DNA of 60,059 nucleotides, taken from NCBI GenBank assembly GCA_944321845.1, contig CALUMT010000006.1:1-60059 (forward strand), in the 5' to 3' direction. This document shows, in pieces, positions 35,985 to 47,126 of the stretch. Position 1 is the stretch's first letter; each line of letters starts with the position of its first letter. The notes below the pieces were generated by a model. That model was not told where the DNA came from. It saw only the letters and a program-made list of their open reading frames with translations, and did not search any database. This stretch comes from an uncultured Butyricimonas sp. Lineage in GTDB: Bacteria > Bacteroidota > Bacteroidia > Bacteroidales > Marinifilaceae. A program made the translations under genes and the position numbers.

Positions 35985-37250
35985 ATGATAAAATTCCTCC
36001 AGAAATATCTCAACACGGCGAAACACCATCCCCGGCGGGGAGGCTTGGAAATACTAAAATACATCGGCCCCGGGTTGCTAGTCACTGTCGGATTCATTGA
36101 CCCTGGCAACTGGGCTTCCAACCTGGCAGCGGGAGCCGAATTCGGCTACTCGCTATTATGGATGGTCACGTTATCCACCATCATGCTCATCATCCTTCAA
36201 CACAACGTGGCACACCTGGGTATTGCCACGGGCCTCTGCCTTTCGGAAGCGACTCGCCAACACATCCGCGCACCCTATGCCAACGTGATTCTCGGTAGCG
36301 CCATGCTGGCATCCATATCAACATCCCTCGCCGAGATACTTGGGGGAGCTATCGCCTTACAGATGCTGTTTGACATACCCATCCGGGCAGGGTCTTTACT
36401 AGTAACCGTGTTTGTTATCATCATGTTATTCACGAACACGTATAAAATCATCGAAAAATGGATTATAGCCTTCGTCTCCATCATCGGGCTATCCTTTATT
36501 TATGAACTATCCCTCGTCCAGATAGACTGGGAGACAGCCCTGCCGGCATGGGTCATCCCATCCTTCCCCAAAGATTCCATGGTGATCATCATGAGCGTAC
36601 TCGGGGCAGTCATCATGCCGCACAACCTATTCCTGCATTCGGAGGTCATACAAAGTCGTCAATGGAATACCCGGGATGATAAAATTATCCGGAAGCAACT
36701 CCGGTACGAGTTCGCCGACACCATTTTATCCATGCTCATCGGGTGGGCCATCAACAGTGCCATGATTCTACTGGCAGCCGCCACATTTTTCCGACACCAG
36801 ACGCCCGTGACAGAACTGGAACAGGCAAACTCCCTGCTCGCGCCCCTGCTTGGAGACAATGCAACGTTTATTTTTGCCATCGCCTTACTATTCGCCGGAC
36901 TGTCTTCCACCTTAACTTCAGGGATGGCTGCCGGATCCATTTTCGCTGGGATCTACCGGGAACCCTATGACATTAAGGATAGCCATTCGCGGATTGGTGT
37001 TATTCTGTCGCTCCTCATCGCGTTTGGAATCATCATCCTTATATCCAACCCATTCGAAGGACTAATATATTCCCAAATGGCCCTTAGCATACAATTACCC
37101 ATCACCATATTCTCCCAAGTATACCTCACATCCAGCGAAAAGGTTATGGGAAAATACCGGAACTCCCGCTTCACGAAATACTTACTTTACACAATAGGCA
37201 TAATCGTTACAATATTAAACATCATGCTATTAATCAGTTTCTTTCTATAA
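35985..37250 (+). CDS. mntH: Nramp-family divalent metal transporter
   Basis: A 421-residue inner-membrane protein with about 11 helices that imports Mn2+ or Fe2+ with protons. The metal site is intact: the first unwound helix has GFIDPGNWASNLAAG (Asp and Asn ligands) and helix 6 has VIMPHNLFLHS with the selectivity Met. SGMAAGSIFAGIY and surrounding helices are typical too. No MntR-like regulator or DtxR box is visible nearby. It shares a transcript with the acyl-CoA ligase gene. In some Bacteroidota such proteins prefer iron, so the metal is left open. Confidence 0.94.
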   Translation: MIKFLQKYLNTAKHHPRRGGLEILKYIGPGLLVTVGFIDPGNWASNLAAGAEFGYSLLWMVTLSTIMLIILQHNVAHLGIATGLCLSEATRQHIRAPYANVILGSAMLASISTSLAEILGGAIALQMLFDIPIRAGSLLVTVFVIIMLFTNTYKIIEKWIIAFVSIIGLSFIYELSLVQIDWETALPAWVIPSFPKDSMVIIMSVLGAVIMPHNLFLHSEVIQSRQWNTRDDKIIRKQLRYEFADTILSMLIGWAINSAMILLAAATFFRHQTPVTELEQANSLLAPLLGDNATFIFAIALLFAGLSSTLTSGMAAGSIFAGIYREPYDIKDSHSRIGVILSLLIAFGIIILISNPFEGLIYSQMALSIQLPITIFSQVYLTSSEKVMGKYRNSRFTKYLLYTIGIIVTILNIMLLISFFL

Positions 37251-37301
37251 GCAATTAACAATCTTTACACCAGGACAATCAGCCACCATAAAATATTTAA
37301 T

Positions 37302-37309
37302 TAACTTTG
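37302..37309 (+). promoter_or_regulatory. Putative -7 box for DUF4468-flavoredoxin gene
   Basis: TAACTTTG matches TAnnTTTG, 48 bp before the start codon. No -33 TTTG is seen at 19-21 bp. Confidence 0.4.
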
Positions 37310-37357
37310 GGTGCAACTAAAACCAAGTAATAAAAACATCATTAAAATCTTACGCTT

Positions 37358-38545
37358 ATGATAAAGTATTTATTTTTGATTCTAACGCTATCCCCCCTAT
37401 TCGCAATAGCACAGGAAAAAAATGACAGCAAATACCTGGCTGGAGCCGTTCCCGAGGTAAACGGCAAAGTACTCTTCTCCAAAGAACTAAACGCCCCACA
37501 ATTTTCGCAAGCCCAAATTTATGATGCCATTTTATCATGGGCTCAAAAACGATTCTTCACCAACGAGGAAGACAACTGGGGCTTGGTTCTACTTGCCGAT
37601 AAGGAAAAAGGACAAATCGTTTGCAATGGAGGTGAATATTTGGTATTTACAGACAAACTTCTGTCACTGGACCGGGCCAAGACCGGCTACCGATTGAACA
37701 TCTTCTGCTCTGCCGGGAAATGTAAAGTAGAAATGACCGGTATTTACTATTTCTACCCGGAAAGTTCCCGGGAAAGAATCAACGCGGAAGACTGGATAAC
37801 AGACGAGTACGCCTTGAACAAGAAAAAAGACAAACTCGCTTTCCGGTTGGGCAAATTCCGGACGAAAACCATCGACCTTTTCGATAGCCACGTCAGTGAT
37901 ATTCAAAAGGCAATAGGAGCTTCCGCGCTGGCATCTACACCAGCCGCTCAACAACCGGTAACTGCCGCGCAACCCGTTGTGGTTCCTCAACAGGAAATTG
38001 CTCCCGCCCAAACCGACCAGCCAACCCAGCCCTCAACATTAGCGGGATACAAACAGATTTCCCCGGATAAAATCCCTGGCAACATCATCAAGATGTTATC
38101 AGAAGACTGGATGTTAATCACCGCCAGCAATGGAGAGAAATTCAACCCGATGACAGCCTCCTGGGGAGGATTAGGTTACCTGTACAACCGTCCCGTGGCC
38201 TTTTGCTTCATAAACCCCAGTCGCTACACCTACACGATCATGGAAGAAGGTGACACCTACACCCTATCCTTTTACACCGAAACCTACCGGGAAGCGCTCA
38301 AGTACTGCGGCTCCCATTCCGGCAAAGACGGGGACAAAGTCAAGGCTGCCGGCTTGACCCCGATCACAACCCCCTCGGGAAGCAAAGCATTTTCAGAAGC
38401 CTGGATGATCATCGAATGCAAAAAACTAGTCGCCCAACCGCTGCAACAAGGTGCGATACACGACGCCAACCTGCGCCACGAGTGGGACGGCAAGAAAATG
38501 CATCAAATGTACATCGGAGAAATCATCAACATCTGGGTAAAATAA
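37358..38545 (+). CDS. Exported DUF4468-flavin reductase-like fusion
   Basis: A 395-residue two-domain protein. After a signal peptide (residues 1-18, ending AIAQ) comes a DUF4468-type domain (about 28-190; family of TBP-like folds found in Bacteroidota envelopes). A Pro/Gln/Ala-rich linker (about 190-228) follows, then a flavin-reductase-like FMN-binding split-barrel domain (about 235-395; LITASNGEKFNPMTASWGGL, AFCFINPSRYTYTIMEEG, YTLSFYTETYREALKYCGSH). Flavoredoxins are usually cytoplasmic stand-alone proteins, so a secreted, tethered version is unusual. If it holds FMN outside the cytoplasm it would act in periplasmic electron transfer. Both domain calls rest on motif memory, the flavoredoxin one more firmly. 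Confidence 0.8.
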   Translation: MIKYLFLILTLSPLFAIAQEKNDSKYLAGAVPEVNGKVLFSKELNAPQFSQAQIYDAILSWAQKRFFTNEEDNWGLVLLADKEKGQIVCNGGEYLVFTDKLLSLDRAKTGYRLNIFCSAGKCKVEMTGIYYFYPESSRERINAEDWITDEYALNKKKDKLAFRLGKFRTKTIDLFDSHVSDIQKAIGASALASTPAAQQPVTAAQPVVVPQQEIAPAQTDQPTQPSTLAGYKQISPDKIPGNIIKMLSEDWMLITASNGEKFNPMTASWGGLGYLYNRPVAFCFINPSRYTYTIMEEGDTYTLSFYTETYREALKYCGSHSGKDGDKVKAAGLTPITTPSGSKAFSEAWMIIECKKLVAQPLQQGAIHDANLRHEWDGKKMHQMYIGEIINIWVK

Positions 38546-38564
38546 AGAAGAAAATACTCATACA

Positions 38565-38603
38565 TAAAAAACACTCCCCGAGAAATTCGGGGAGTATTTT
38601 TTA
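38565..38603. terminator. Bidirectional terminator, fusion gene and atp operon
   Basis: ACTCCCCGA (38573-38581) and TCGGGGAGT (38587-38595) form a 9-bp stem with T-runs on both sides (ATTTTTT on plus, GTTTTTT on minus). It ends both the plus-strand fusion gene and the minus-strand ATP synthase operon. Confidence 0.9.
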
Positions 38604-38615
38604 TAACAATCTTCA

Positions 38616-39491
38616 TCATTCCAGGGAACCACCCACGATATCGAGCAATTCTGTCGTGATAGCCTGTTGACGGATCTTGTTATACTGCAATTGCAGGTCA
38701 GCCAACAGTTTCCTGGCATTGTCATTCGCAACCTGCATGGAAAGAATCCGGGCTGCCTGTTCCGATGTCTGGTTCTCCATCAAGGCCCGGTACATCGTGG
38801 AATGTATCACGAGAGGGTATAGGGTATCCAGGATACTCTTCGCGTCCGGTTCGTATATGTAAGTGACCGTGGATTTCCGTTGCGCCGCATCCTCCCCCTT
38901 CACCTGGTACTTCCATGGCAAAAAGCATTCACTGGTAACCAGCTGATTCCCGATACTCTTGTAACGGGAATAAATCAAGTCCACGCGATCCACTCGCTCC
39001 GCCAGGAAATCCCTCATCAACTCGTCGGACAGTTCGACACAGGCCTTGGCGTATTCTTTCTCTTTAAAGCTTACCGGGACCGGCTTCACTCGAATCCCCT
39101 TTATTTTATTCACGTCCCCCTGCAATTTATTTCCCAACACGTACACGACGATGTCCTTCACGTCCTGCTGGATGTAACCCGCTACCGTTTCCAGGAATTT
39201 CTTGAACAGCGTCAGGTTGAAAGCGCCACAAAGACCTTCATTCGAGGTGAATAAAACAATCGCCACCCGCTGAATATTCCGCTCCTGACCTAATGGAGAA
39301 TAGTAATCGGATATTGATGACGTCACACAAGAAAGTAAATTATTCAATTGCTCCCGGTAAGGACGAGCGTTGTATAAAATATTTTCTGCCTTTCTCAAAC
39401 GGGCGGAAGAAATCATCTTCATCGCTCCCGTTATTTTATGAGAGGAATGTACTGAATTAATTCTCCCCTTTAATTCTCGTGCTGATGTCAT
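38616..39491 (-). CDS. atpG: F1Fo ATP synthase subunit gamma
   Basis: The 291-residue central shaft of F1. The N-terminal helix REKRISS-like segment reads ARELKGRINSVHSSHKITGA and the C-terminal helix has NARKLLADLQLQYNKIRQQA with the conserved ITTELLDIVGG. SNEGLCGAFN is the usual Gly-rich loop. It is the last gene of the atp operon, 12 bp after atpA. Length is normal. Confidence 0.97.
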   Translation of the reverse strand: MTSARELKGRINSVHSSHKITGAMKMISSARLRKAENILYNARPYREQLNNLLSCVTSSISDYYSPLGQERNIQRVAIVLFTSNEGLCGAFNLTLFKKFLETVAGYIQQDVKDIVVYVLGNKLQGDVNKIKGIRVKPVPVSFKEKEYAKACVELSDELMRDFLAERVDRVDLIYSRYKSIGNQLVTSECFLPWKYQVKGEDAAQRKSTVTYIYEPDAKSILDTLYPLVIHSTMYRALMENQTSEQAARILSMQVANDNARKLLADLQLQYNKIRQQAITTELLDIVGGSLE

Positions 39492-39503
39492 AGTTCCCTG
39501 TTT

Positions 39504-41081
39504 TTATTCATTAAATCGTAACGCGGCATCTTCCGCCTCCCGCTCAAGAATCCCAATAACCTTATCATCCAAGATTCCCTTACTCAAGGGTTCCAGGACA
39601 TCTTCCCGGTGGCGGGAACGCAAAACATCCAGGAAGAATTTCTCGAAATCAGCAATCCGATGCAAGGCCACATCCTTCAACAGTCCTTTCGTCCCGCAAT
39701 AAATCACGGCGATTTCCTCCTCGACAGGCATAGGCGAATACTGGGGTTGAATCAGCAACTGGGCATTCTTCCGTCCCTTGTCGATCACCATGGCGGTCAC
39801 GGGGTCCATGTCACCCCCGAACTTCGAGAATGATTCCAGTTCCCGGTACTGGGCCTGATCGATTTTCAGGGTTCCCGCTATTTTCTTCATGGCTTTCAAC
39901 TGGGCATTACCCCCGACACGCGAAACCGAAACGCCCACGTTAATTGCCGGACGAATCCCTTCATGGAACAATCCCGTTTCCAGGAAAATCTGACCATCCG
40001 TGATGGAAATCACATTCGTGGGAATGTACGCGGACACATCCCCGGCCTGCGTCTCGATAATCGGCAGGGCAGTCAACGAACCGCCTCCTTTTACAAGGGG
40101 TCTTAACACTTCCGGCAAATCGTTCATCGACGCGGCAACCTCATCATTCGAGATGATACGGGCGGCCCGTTCCAGCAACCGGGAATGAAGGTAAAAAATA
40201 TCTCCAGGATAAGCCTCCCGGCCTGAAGGACGCCGCAGTATCAAGGAAATCTCCCGGTAAGCGACTGCCTGCTTTGACAAATCATCGTACACGACCAAGG
40301 CGTTCCGGCCGCTGTCCCGGAAATATTCTCCTATCGTTGCTCCCGCGAAAGGGGCATAATACCGCATGGCCGCGGAATCGGAAGCGCTGGCGGAAATCAC
40401 GATGGTGTATTCCAAGGCTCCCCGCTCCCGCAAGGTGTTCACCAACATGGCCACGGATGATGCCTTTTGGCCTATCGCCACGTAAATACAGTACACGGGA
40501 TCTCCCTTTTCAAAATTACGTCGCTGATTCAATATCGTGTCTATAGCGATGGACGTTTTCCCCGTCTGACGGTCCCCGATGATCAGCTCGCGTTGTCCCC
40601 GTCCTATCGGCACCATGGAATCAATCGCCTTGATTCCCGTTTGCAGCGGCTCTTTCACGGGCTGACGGTAAATCACTCCCGGGGCTTTTCGTTCCAAGGG
40701 CAAACGGAGTAAGGTCCCCTCTATCGGCCCAGCCCCATCGATAGGCTCGCCCAACGTGTTAATCACGCGCCCCAACAAGCCTTCACCAACCTGGATAGAA
40801 GCAATACTTCCCGTGCGTTTCACCCTAAAATTCTCTTTCACCCGGTCCCCGGCATTCATCAGGATTACCCCCACGTTACTTTCCTCCAGATTCATGGCAA
40901 CTCCCCGAACACCATTCTCAAACTCGACCAACTCGCTCGCCTGGATACCATCCAAACCGAACACGTGAGCCACGCCGTCACCGACCTCCATCACTCGCCC
41001 CACCTCCTCGTATTCCTTACGGGTGTCCACTTCTTTAAGTTGCATTTCTAGTATATCCGAAATTTCACTCGCTTTCATCAT
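39504..41081 (-). CDS. atpA: F1Fo ATP synthase subunit alpha
   Basis: A 525-residue non-catalytic nucleotide-binding subunit of F1. The P-loop [13 protein letters not shown] is near residue 170, and the [21 protein letters not shown] and arginine-finger [23 protein letters not shown] regions are intact. The frame opens three codons earlier with TTG, but the tandem ATGs at 41081 and 41078 are better starts and lie 5 bp after the atpH stop. Position between atpH and atpG is the normal order. Confidence 0.97.
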   Translation of the reverse strand: MMKASEISDILEMQLKEVDTRKEYEEVGRVMEVGDGVAHVFGLDGIQASELVEFENGVRGVAMNLEESNVGVILMNAGDRVKENFRVKRTGSIASIQVGEGLLGRVINTLGEPIDGAGPIEGTLLRLPLERKAPGVIYRQPVKEPLQTGIKAIDSMVPIGRGQRELIIGDRQTGKTSIAIDTILNQRRNFEKGDPVYCIYVAIGQKASSVAMLVNTLRERGALEYTIVISASASDSAAMRYYAPFAGATIGEYFRDSGRNALVVYDDLSKQAVAYREISLILRRPSGREAYPGDIFYLHSRLLERAARIISNDEVAASMNDLPEVLRPLVKGGGSLTALPIIETQAGDVSAYIPTNVISITDGQIFLETGLFHEGIRPAINVGVSVSRVGGNAQLKAMKKIAGTLKIDQAQYRELESFSKFGGDMDPVTAMVIDKGRKNAQLLIQPQYSPMPVEEEIAVIYCGTKGLLKDVALHRIADFEKFFLDVLRSRHREDVLEPLSKGILDDKVIGILEREAEDAALRFNE

Positions 41082-41086
41082 AACTT

Positions 41087-41644
41087 TCAATTTACATTTT
41101 CAAGATCCTGTCCCAAGAATTTAAGGCTGATATCTTTCAATTCTCTCCGCGATGACGCATCCAATTGTCGTGCCCCCATCTGTATGATGAAACCTCCCAG
41201 GATAGAAGGTTCCACCTCAAAGACAAACTCCAGCGGTTTCTCCACCTGGCGTTTGACAAAAGCCTTTATCTTTTCCTGCATCTCAGCCGGCATGTTTGTG
41301 GCTGTCAGCACACGCACACGGACAATTCCATTGGCTTCCCGGTAAATCCTCTGGTACAGCAAGCAAATCGACCGCATGTACATTTCCCGGTGGTTCTTTA
41401 TCAACAAACGGACAAATTTCACGTAAACCTCCCCCACGTCAATACCGGTTGCTGTCACGAGAAGCATTTCTTTCTGCTCGGGGGTTAATGCCGGGTTAGA
41501 TAAAGCCTTATGCAAATCAGGATGAGCGATACTATTTCTTTCAAATAATTTCATCTCATCATAAATCTCCCTGGAAACATCCTTCTCCAAAGCAAAATCA
41601 TACAATGCCTTGGCATACCGACGTGCAATCAAACCCTCGTTCAT
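41087..41644 (-). CDS. atpH: F1Fo ATP synthase subunit delta
   Basis: A 185-residue peripheral-stalk protein that joins the b subunits to the top of F1 (OSCP). [15 protein letters not shown] at the start, [13 protein letters not shown] in the middle and [27 protein letters not shown] at the end are typical. Its gene is 8 bp after atpF and 5 bp before the atpA start. Confidence 0.95.
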   Translation of the reverse strand: MNEGLIARRYAKALYDFALEKDVSREIYDEMKLFERNSIAHPDLHKALSNPALTPEQKEMLLVTATGIDVGEVYVKFVRLLIKNHREMYMRSICLLYQRIYREANGIVRVRVLTATNMPAEMQEKIKAFVKRQVEKPLEFVFEVEPSILGGFIIQMGARQLDASSRRELKDISLKFLGQDLENVN

Positions 41645-41652
41645 AGCTCTTA

Positions 41653-42150
41653 CTATTCTTTATTTTCCAACTCATTCAACAGCTTCCCTACAAATTTCAC
41701 CTGCTCATTCTCGGAAGCCAATTCTTTACGAATCACCTTTTCCGCTATTTGTAAAGACAACGACGCCACCTGTTTCCGCAACTGCAATTCAGCATCCCGT
41801 TTTGCCTGTTCCACGGCCAAACGAGCCGACTCGCTGATGCGTTTCGCTTCATCTTCGGCTGTTTTTTGTGCTTTAGCGATAATTTCCCGTTTCAACCGTT
41901 CCGTCTGCTGCAACACATCCATTTGCTGTCTATGTGCATCAGCCAATAACGCCTGTACCTCCTCCTTCACCTTCTGTCGCTCTTCCTGGGCCAACCGGGA
42001 AGCTTCAATCCCTTTATCGATAAAAGCTGCCCGCTCTTCCATGCTCCGGATGATTGCCGGCCAGGCGAATTTTGCTAAAACGGCGAACAAAATCAAGAAA
42101 ACTACCAGCATCCAAAACGCCAATCCGAATTCTGGTGTAAATAAAGACAT
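41653..42150 (-). CDS. atpF: F1Fo ATP synthase subunit b
   Basis: A 165-residue stalk protein: an N-terminal membrane helix (FGLAFWMLVVFLILFAVLAK) and a long charged alpha-helix rich in E, K, Q and A that dimerises and reaches up to subunit delta. Only one b-type gene is present, so the stalk is a homodimer. It is 8 bp downstream of atpE. Confidence 0.95.
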   Translation of the reverse strand: MSLFTPEFGLAFWMLVVFLILFAVLAKFAWPAIIRSMEERAAFIDKGIEASRLAQEERQKVKEEVQALLADAHRQQMDVLQQTERLKREIIAKAQKTAEDEAKRISESARLAVEQAKRDAELQLRKQVASLSLQIAEKVIRKELASENEQVKFVGKLLNELENKE

Positions 42151-42158
42151 AACTCAAA

Positions 42159-42440
<282 letters not shown>

Positions 42441-42448
42441 TTATTTTC

Positions 42449-43546
42449 TTATTTCTTATCTATCTCATGTTTTAATTCAGGACGGGCCAACCCGATAAAT
42501 ATCGTGGAAAGCAGGGTAAACACGTAAGCTTGAATAACCCCTACCAGGACATGAATCAAATTCATGAATACCACAAACACGATCGAGAACACGGAAGAAA
42601 CTCCCGTGGCAAAGGCGCCCATCGTACTGAACAAGAATATCATACAAATCAACACCAGTGAAATCAAATGCCCTCCCATCATATTGGCGAACAAACGAAT
42701 CATCAGGGCAATTGGTTTCGTGAAAACGCCAAAGAACTCGATGAGCGGCAACAAGGGGAGCGGACATTTCAACATAACCGGAACTTCCGGCCAGAATATT
42801 TCCTTCCAGTACTCCTTGTTTCCTGATACGTTGACAACAACAAAGGTGCACAATGCCAGCACCAAGGTGATCGAGATATTTCCCGTTACATTTGTTCCCC
42901 CGGGAAACACGGAAATCAACCCGACCATGTTCGAAATGAATATAAAGAAGAACAACGTCAGCAAGTAAGGAGCAAAACGACGGGCATCCTTCCCCAAAAC
43001 ACTGACCACGACCTCCTTATAAATCATTTCCACGATCATCTCCAGGAATCCCATTCCCCGCCTCGGTGCCCTCATCCCGCGTCTCCGGTAATAGGCCACC
43101 AAGGAAAATATCAGCAACAAGGTAACCACTGCGCTCACCATGATACCGCACGCCGTCTTCGTTATCGAGAAATCCCACGGGCGGTACTCTTTCCCATCCG
43201 CACCGATTCCAACGATTTTACGCTCATACTCCCCGGAAGAGGCGATATAAAAACCCTCGTAACTTTGCCCGTTCATCAAACGGGAGGAACTGAATACATG
43301 CCACTCTCCCGCGTCATCCCGCACGATCACGGGTAATGGCAAGACCACATCCCCCACGATCGACCACCAGTACTCATCACTCAGATGCTCAAAGATCACT
43401 TCCTTCGGGTTAAATGCCTTCTCGCTTTCATCAGCATGCTGTTCTTCCCCGGGAAGCACTTCACCCGCGACACCATCATGGGAAATTAGCAAAAATCCCA
43501 TTATCAAGACCACTATCCCCGAAGCGTATGTCAAGATCCTTTTCAT
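42449..43546 (-). CDS. atpB: F1Fo ATP synthase subunit a, N-terminally extended
   Basis: A 365-residue membrane subunit that forms the proton half-channels. The essential Arg is in LMIRLFANMMGGH, and later helices end with AYVFTLLSTIFIGLA. The N-terminus has a signal-peptide-like helix (to about residue 28) and about 100 residues of polar sequence before the first channel helix, so a soluble domain probably sits in the periplasm. This extension is usual in Bacteroidota but absent from the E. coli subunit. The gene is 7 bp after atpC. Confidence 0.95.
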   Translation of the reverse strand: MKRILTYASGIVVLIMGFLLISHDGVAGEVLPGEEQHADESEKAFNPKEVIFEHLSDEYWWSIVGDVVLPLPVIVRDDAGEWHVFSSSRLMNGQSYEGFYIASSGEYERKIVGIGADGKEYRPWDFSITKTACGIMVSAVVTLLLIFSLVAYYRRRGMRAPRRGMGFLEMIVEMIYKEVVVSVLGKDARRFAPYLLTLFFFIFISNMVGLISVFPGGTNVTGNISITLVLALCTFVVVNVSGNKEYWKEIFWPEVPVMLKCPLPLLPLIEFFGVFTKPIALMIRLFANMMGGHLISLVLICMIFLFSTMGAFATGVSSVFSIVFVVFMNLIHVLVGVIQAYVFTLLSTIFIGLARPELKHEIDKK

Positions 43547-43553
43547 TCATTTA

Positions 43554-43787
43554 TCAATTTATACAAACAACAACCTGATTATTTCTTACCTCAACGACTC
43601 CTCCCTCTATTCTTAGATGCTCTTCCTTCCCGTTTACTCGATAAATAATCTCTCCTGCACATAAGGTCGATACCAATGGGGCATGACGTTCCAACACCAT
43701 AAATTGCCCTACCGTACCGGGCAACTTCACGCTCTGCACTTCTCCCAGGAAAAGAGTCTTATCCGGAGCTATAACTTTCAAATTCAT
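43554..43787 (-). CDS. atpC: F1Fo ATP synthase subunit epsilon, short
   Basis: A 77-residue epsilon subunit consisting only of the N-terminal beta-sandwich (IAPDKTLFLGEVQSVKLPGT, then VGQFMVLERHAPLVSTL and the INGKEEHLRIEGGVVEVRNN-like end). The usual C-terminal pair of helices (about 50 residues), which inhibits ATP hydrolysis, is missing. This is known for Bacteroidota and means hydrolysis must be controlled another way. It lies 29 bp after atpD. Confidence 0.93.
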   Translation of the reverse strand: MNLKVIAPDKTLFLGEVQSVKLPGTVGQFMVLERHAPLVSTLCAGEIIYRVNGKEEHLRIEGGVVEVRNNQVVVCIN

Positions 43788-43816
43788 ACCCTTACACGAT
43801 TAAAATACAACAATTC

Positions 43817-45331
<1,515 letters not shown>

Positions 45332-45399
45332 TTATTAAATTTCCTAATTACGATATTTTTTCTTCCGTATCGTCACCTCCTAAAAGTCAATATCCATGC

Positions 45400-45430
45400 C
45401 AAAAGTACGTATAGATCTCAAAAATTCAAA
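45400..45430 (-). promoter_or_regulatory. atp operon promoter
   Basis: On the minus strand TTTG (45427-45430), a 19-bp spacer and TACTTTTG (45400-45407) match the Bacteroidales promoter consensus. Transcription should start near 45393, giving a leader of about 70 nt that includes AGGAGGTGA at 45373-45381, far from the atpD start. Confidence 0.75.
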
Positions 45431-45544
45431 AACAATAAACTTATTTACACTACATAAAAAATCGTTCTACATTTTTCTTCCTTTCTTCTTTTTTTATAAC
45501 TTGCAACATATAAATTACACGAACTAACTTATTTTAATAACGCC

Positions 45545-46246
45545 ATGAAAATCCAGAGTTACCATTCAGCAGAAAGAGCCCTGACGGCTGCAAGCGAAAC
45601 TCTTGTTTCTATCATATCCGCCAGTAAATCCCAACCGTTTCACATCGCTTTATCAGGAGGGACATCAATCTACCAATTATTCCATTTATGGGTAAGCAAA
45701 TACAAGGAAAGTATACCCTGGAGCAGACTTCGTTTCTACTGGGTCAACGAAGCATGTGTTCCCCCCTCCTCTCCGGACAGTCATTACGGGAATGCCGAGA
45801 AAATACTGTTCATCCCGTTAGGTATCTCCAACGCGAACATTCACCGCATATTCGGGGAAGAAGTTCCGGAAATGGAAGCCAAACGCTATTCTGAAATTAT
45901 CAAATGGGAACTTCCCGGCTGTTCGCCGCTTCCGCGTTTTGACTGCTGCATTCTAGAATTAGGAGGCCACGGTGAGATTGCATCCATTTCTTCCAATGAG
46001 ACAGAGCTGATAACCAATCCCAACCTGTATGCCGTCACACGTCATCCGTTCAATGCGCACACGCACATCACCATGACCGGGACCACCCTTCTTAAAAGCC
46101 GTAATCTCCTTGTTACAGCCGTAGGAAGCGAAAAACACGACATCATCAAACACCTCGTAACCGGGGATTCAGAAACACCAGCCGCCCAACTTCTAAAACG
46201 GAGTCCCAAGGCGACTATCTTCACGGACTACCCGATAGAAAAATAA
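45545..46246 (+). CDS. 6-phosphogluconolactonase-like protein, altered motif
   Basis: A 233-residue protein of the 6-phosphogluconolactonase/NagB fold. It keeps the phosphate loop IALSGGTSIYQL and the FYWVNEACVPPSSPDSHYGNA block of lactonases. The catalytic motif is changed: where lactonases have GxDGHxAS, this protein reads LGGHGEIAS, placing Glu144 at the His position. It may have lost the lactonase activity, use another residue, or act on a different sugar phosphate. It is a lone gene divergent from the atp operon, with no zwf or gnd beside it. Family is clear; activity is doubtful. Confidence 0.8.
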   Translation: MKIQSYHSAERALTAASETLVSIISASKSQPFHIALSGGTSIYQLFHLWVSKYKESIPWSRLRFYWVNEACVPPSSPDSHYGNAEKILFIPLGISNANIHRIFGEEVPEMEAKRYSEIIKWELPGCSPLPRFDCCILELGGHGEIASISSNETELITNPNLYAVTRHPFNAHTHITMTGTTLLKSRNLLVTAVGSEKHDIIKHLVTGDSETPAAQLLKRSPKATIFTDYPIEK

Positions 46247-46325
46247 AGCGTATTTCCGCGGCTATCCGCACTTTTACCCGCTACATCCACGGAAAACTAC
46301 CCAACAGAAAAGTAAAACATCCCGT

Positions 46326-46361
46326 ATAAAAAGAGCCGCCCTTCCAGTAGAAAAGGGCGGC
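46326..46361 (-). terminator. Terminator of the polysaccharide cassette
   Basis: GCCGCCCTT (46335-46343) and AAGGGCGGC (46353-46361) form a perfect 9-bp stem, followed on the minus strand by CTTTTTAT. It lies about 70 nt beyond the stop of the CpsB-type phosphatase gene and ends the Wza-Wzc-CpsB transcript. The arms could also slow the plus-strand lactonase-like transcript. Confidence 0.8.
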
Positions 46362-46433
46362 CTTAACCGGGGTTTCATCTCGAATGCCCGAGAAAGGGGA
46401 GCATGAAACATTCAAAAACAATTTTACATATAA

Positions 46434-47126
46434 CTAACTATTAAAAAACTCCCCTTTCATAAAATCCTCTAATAGATCCATTTGCTTCAACCCATGTATA
46501 TCACTAGCATAATAATCAACAATACCAGCATCATATAACTTCTGCACAGCATGTAAGACCTCTTTACCGTAATAACCCGTAAACGATAAAATATTCACTT
46601 GTATCTTACACCCCTTGTGTTTCATCTCTTCACAATGTTTCACCACATCATCCAAGTAAAAAGGATAACGTTCCGGATGCGCCAACACTGGCTGATACCC
46701 CTTATCCCTTAATCGGCATAAAATATCGTCCGTGTAACACGTCGGAGCATAAAAACTATGCTCGACCAACACTTCCCCGCTTGATGAAGCCAGAATATCA
46801 TCCCTATCCAACAAATCCAGCATAAATTCCCCCATCCGGTACTCGGCCGCAGCTTCCATCGGCACACGTAAACCTTCCGACTCTAGATATTTTTTCAATA
46901 TCAACAAGGACCCTCCTATGTTATCCTTATTATTCAACATACCCGGAAACGCGATATGAGGGGTAAACGTAAAACGTTCGACACCTAACGCCGTCATCCT
47001 TTTCACCAGTTCAACAGCCTCCGAGAGTGTCTTTACTCCATCATCCAGATCTGGCAAAATATGCGAATGCCTATCGTGCTTCCATTCGAAAGAATATTTT
47101 TTATGTCGTCTAAACCATCTCATCAT
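46434..47126 (-). CDS. CpsB/CapC-type tyrosine phosphatase (PHP family)
   Basis: A 230-residue metal-dependent phosphatase of the PHP fold that removes phosphate from the tyrosine tail of the Wzc-type kinase. The metal motif HDRHSHILPDLDDG is at residues 17-30; TPHIAFPG, the Glu/His of VLVEHSFYAP, LAHPERYPFY and YYASDIHGL supply further ligands. Its start overlaps the kinase stop codon by 4 bp (ATGA), so the two are translationally coupled. The pair forms the phosphorylation cycle that sets chain length and export of the surface polysaccharide. Confidence 0.93.
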   Translation of the reverse strand: MMRWFRRHKKYSFEWKHDRHSHILPDLDDGVKTLSEAVELVKRMTALGVERFTFTPHIAFPGMLNNKDNIGGSLLILKKYLESEGLRVPMEAAAEYRMGEFMLDLLDRDDILASSSGEVLVEHSFYAPTCYTDDILCRLRDKGYQPVLAHPERYPFYLDDVVKHCEEMKHKGCKIQVNILSFTGYYGKEVLHAVQKLYDAGIVDYYASDIHGLKQMDLLEDFMKGEFFNS

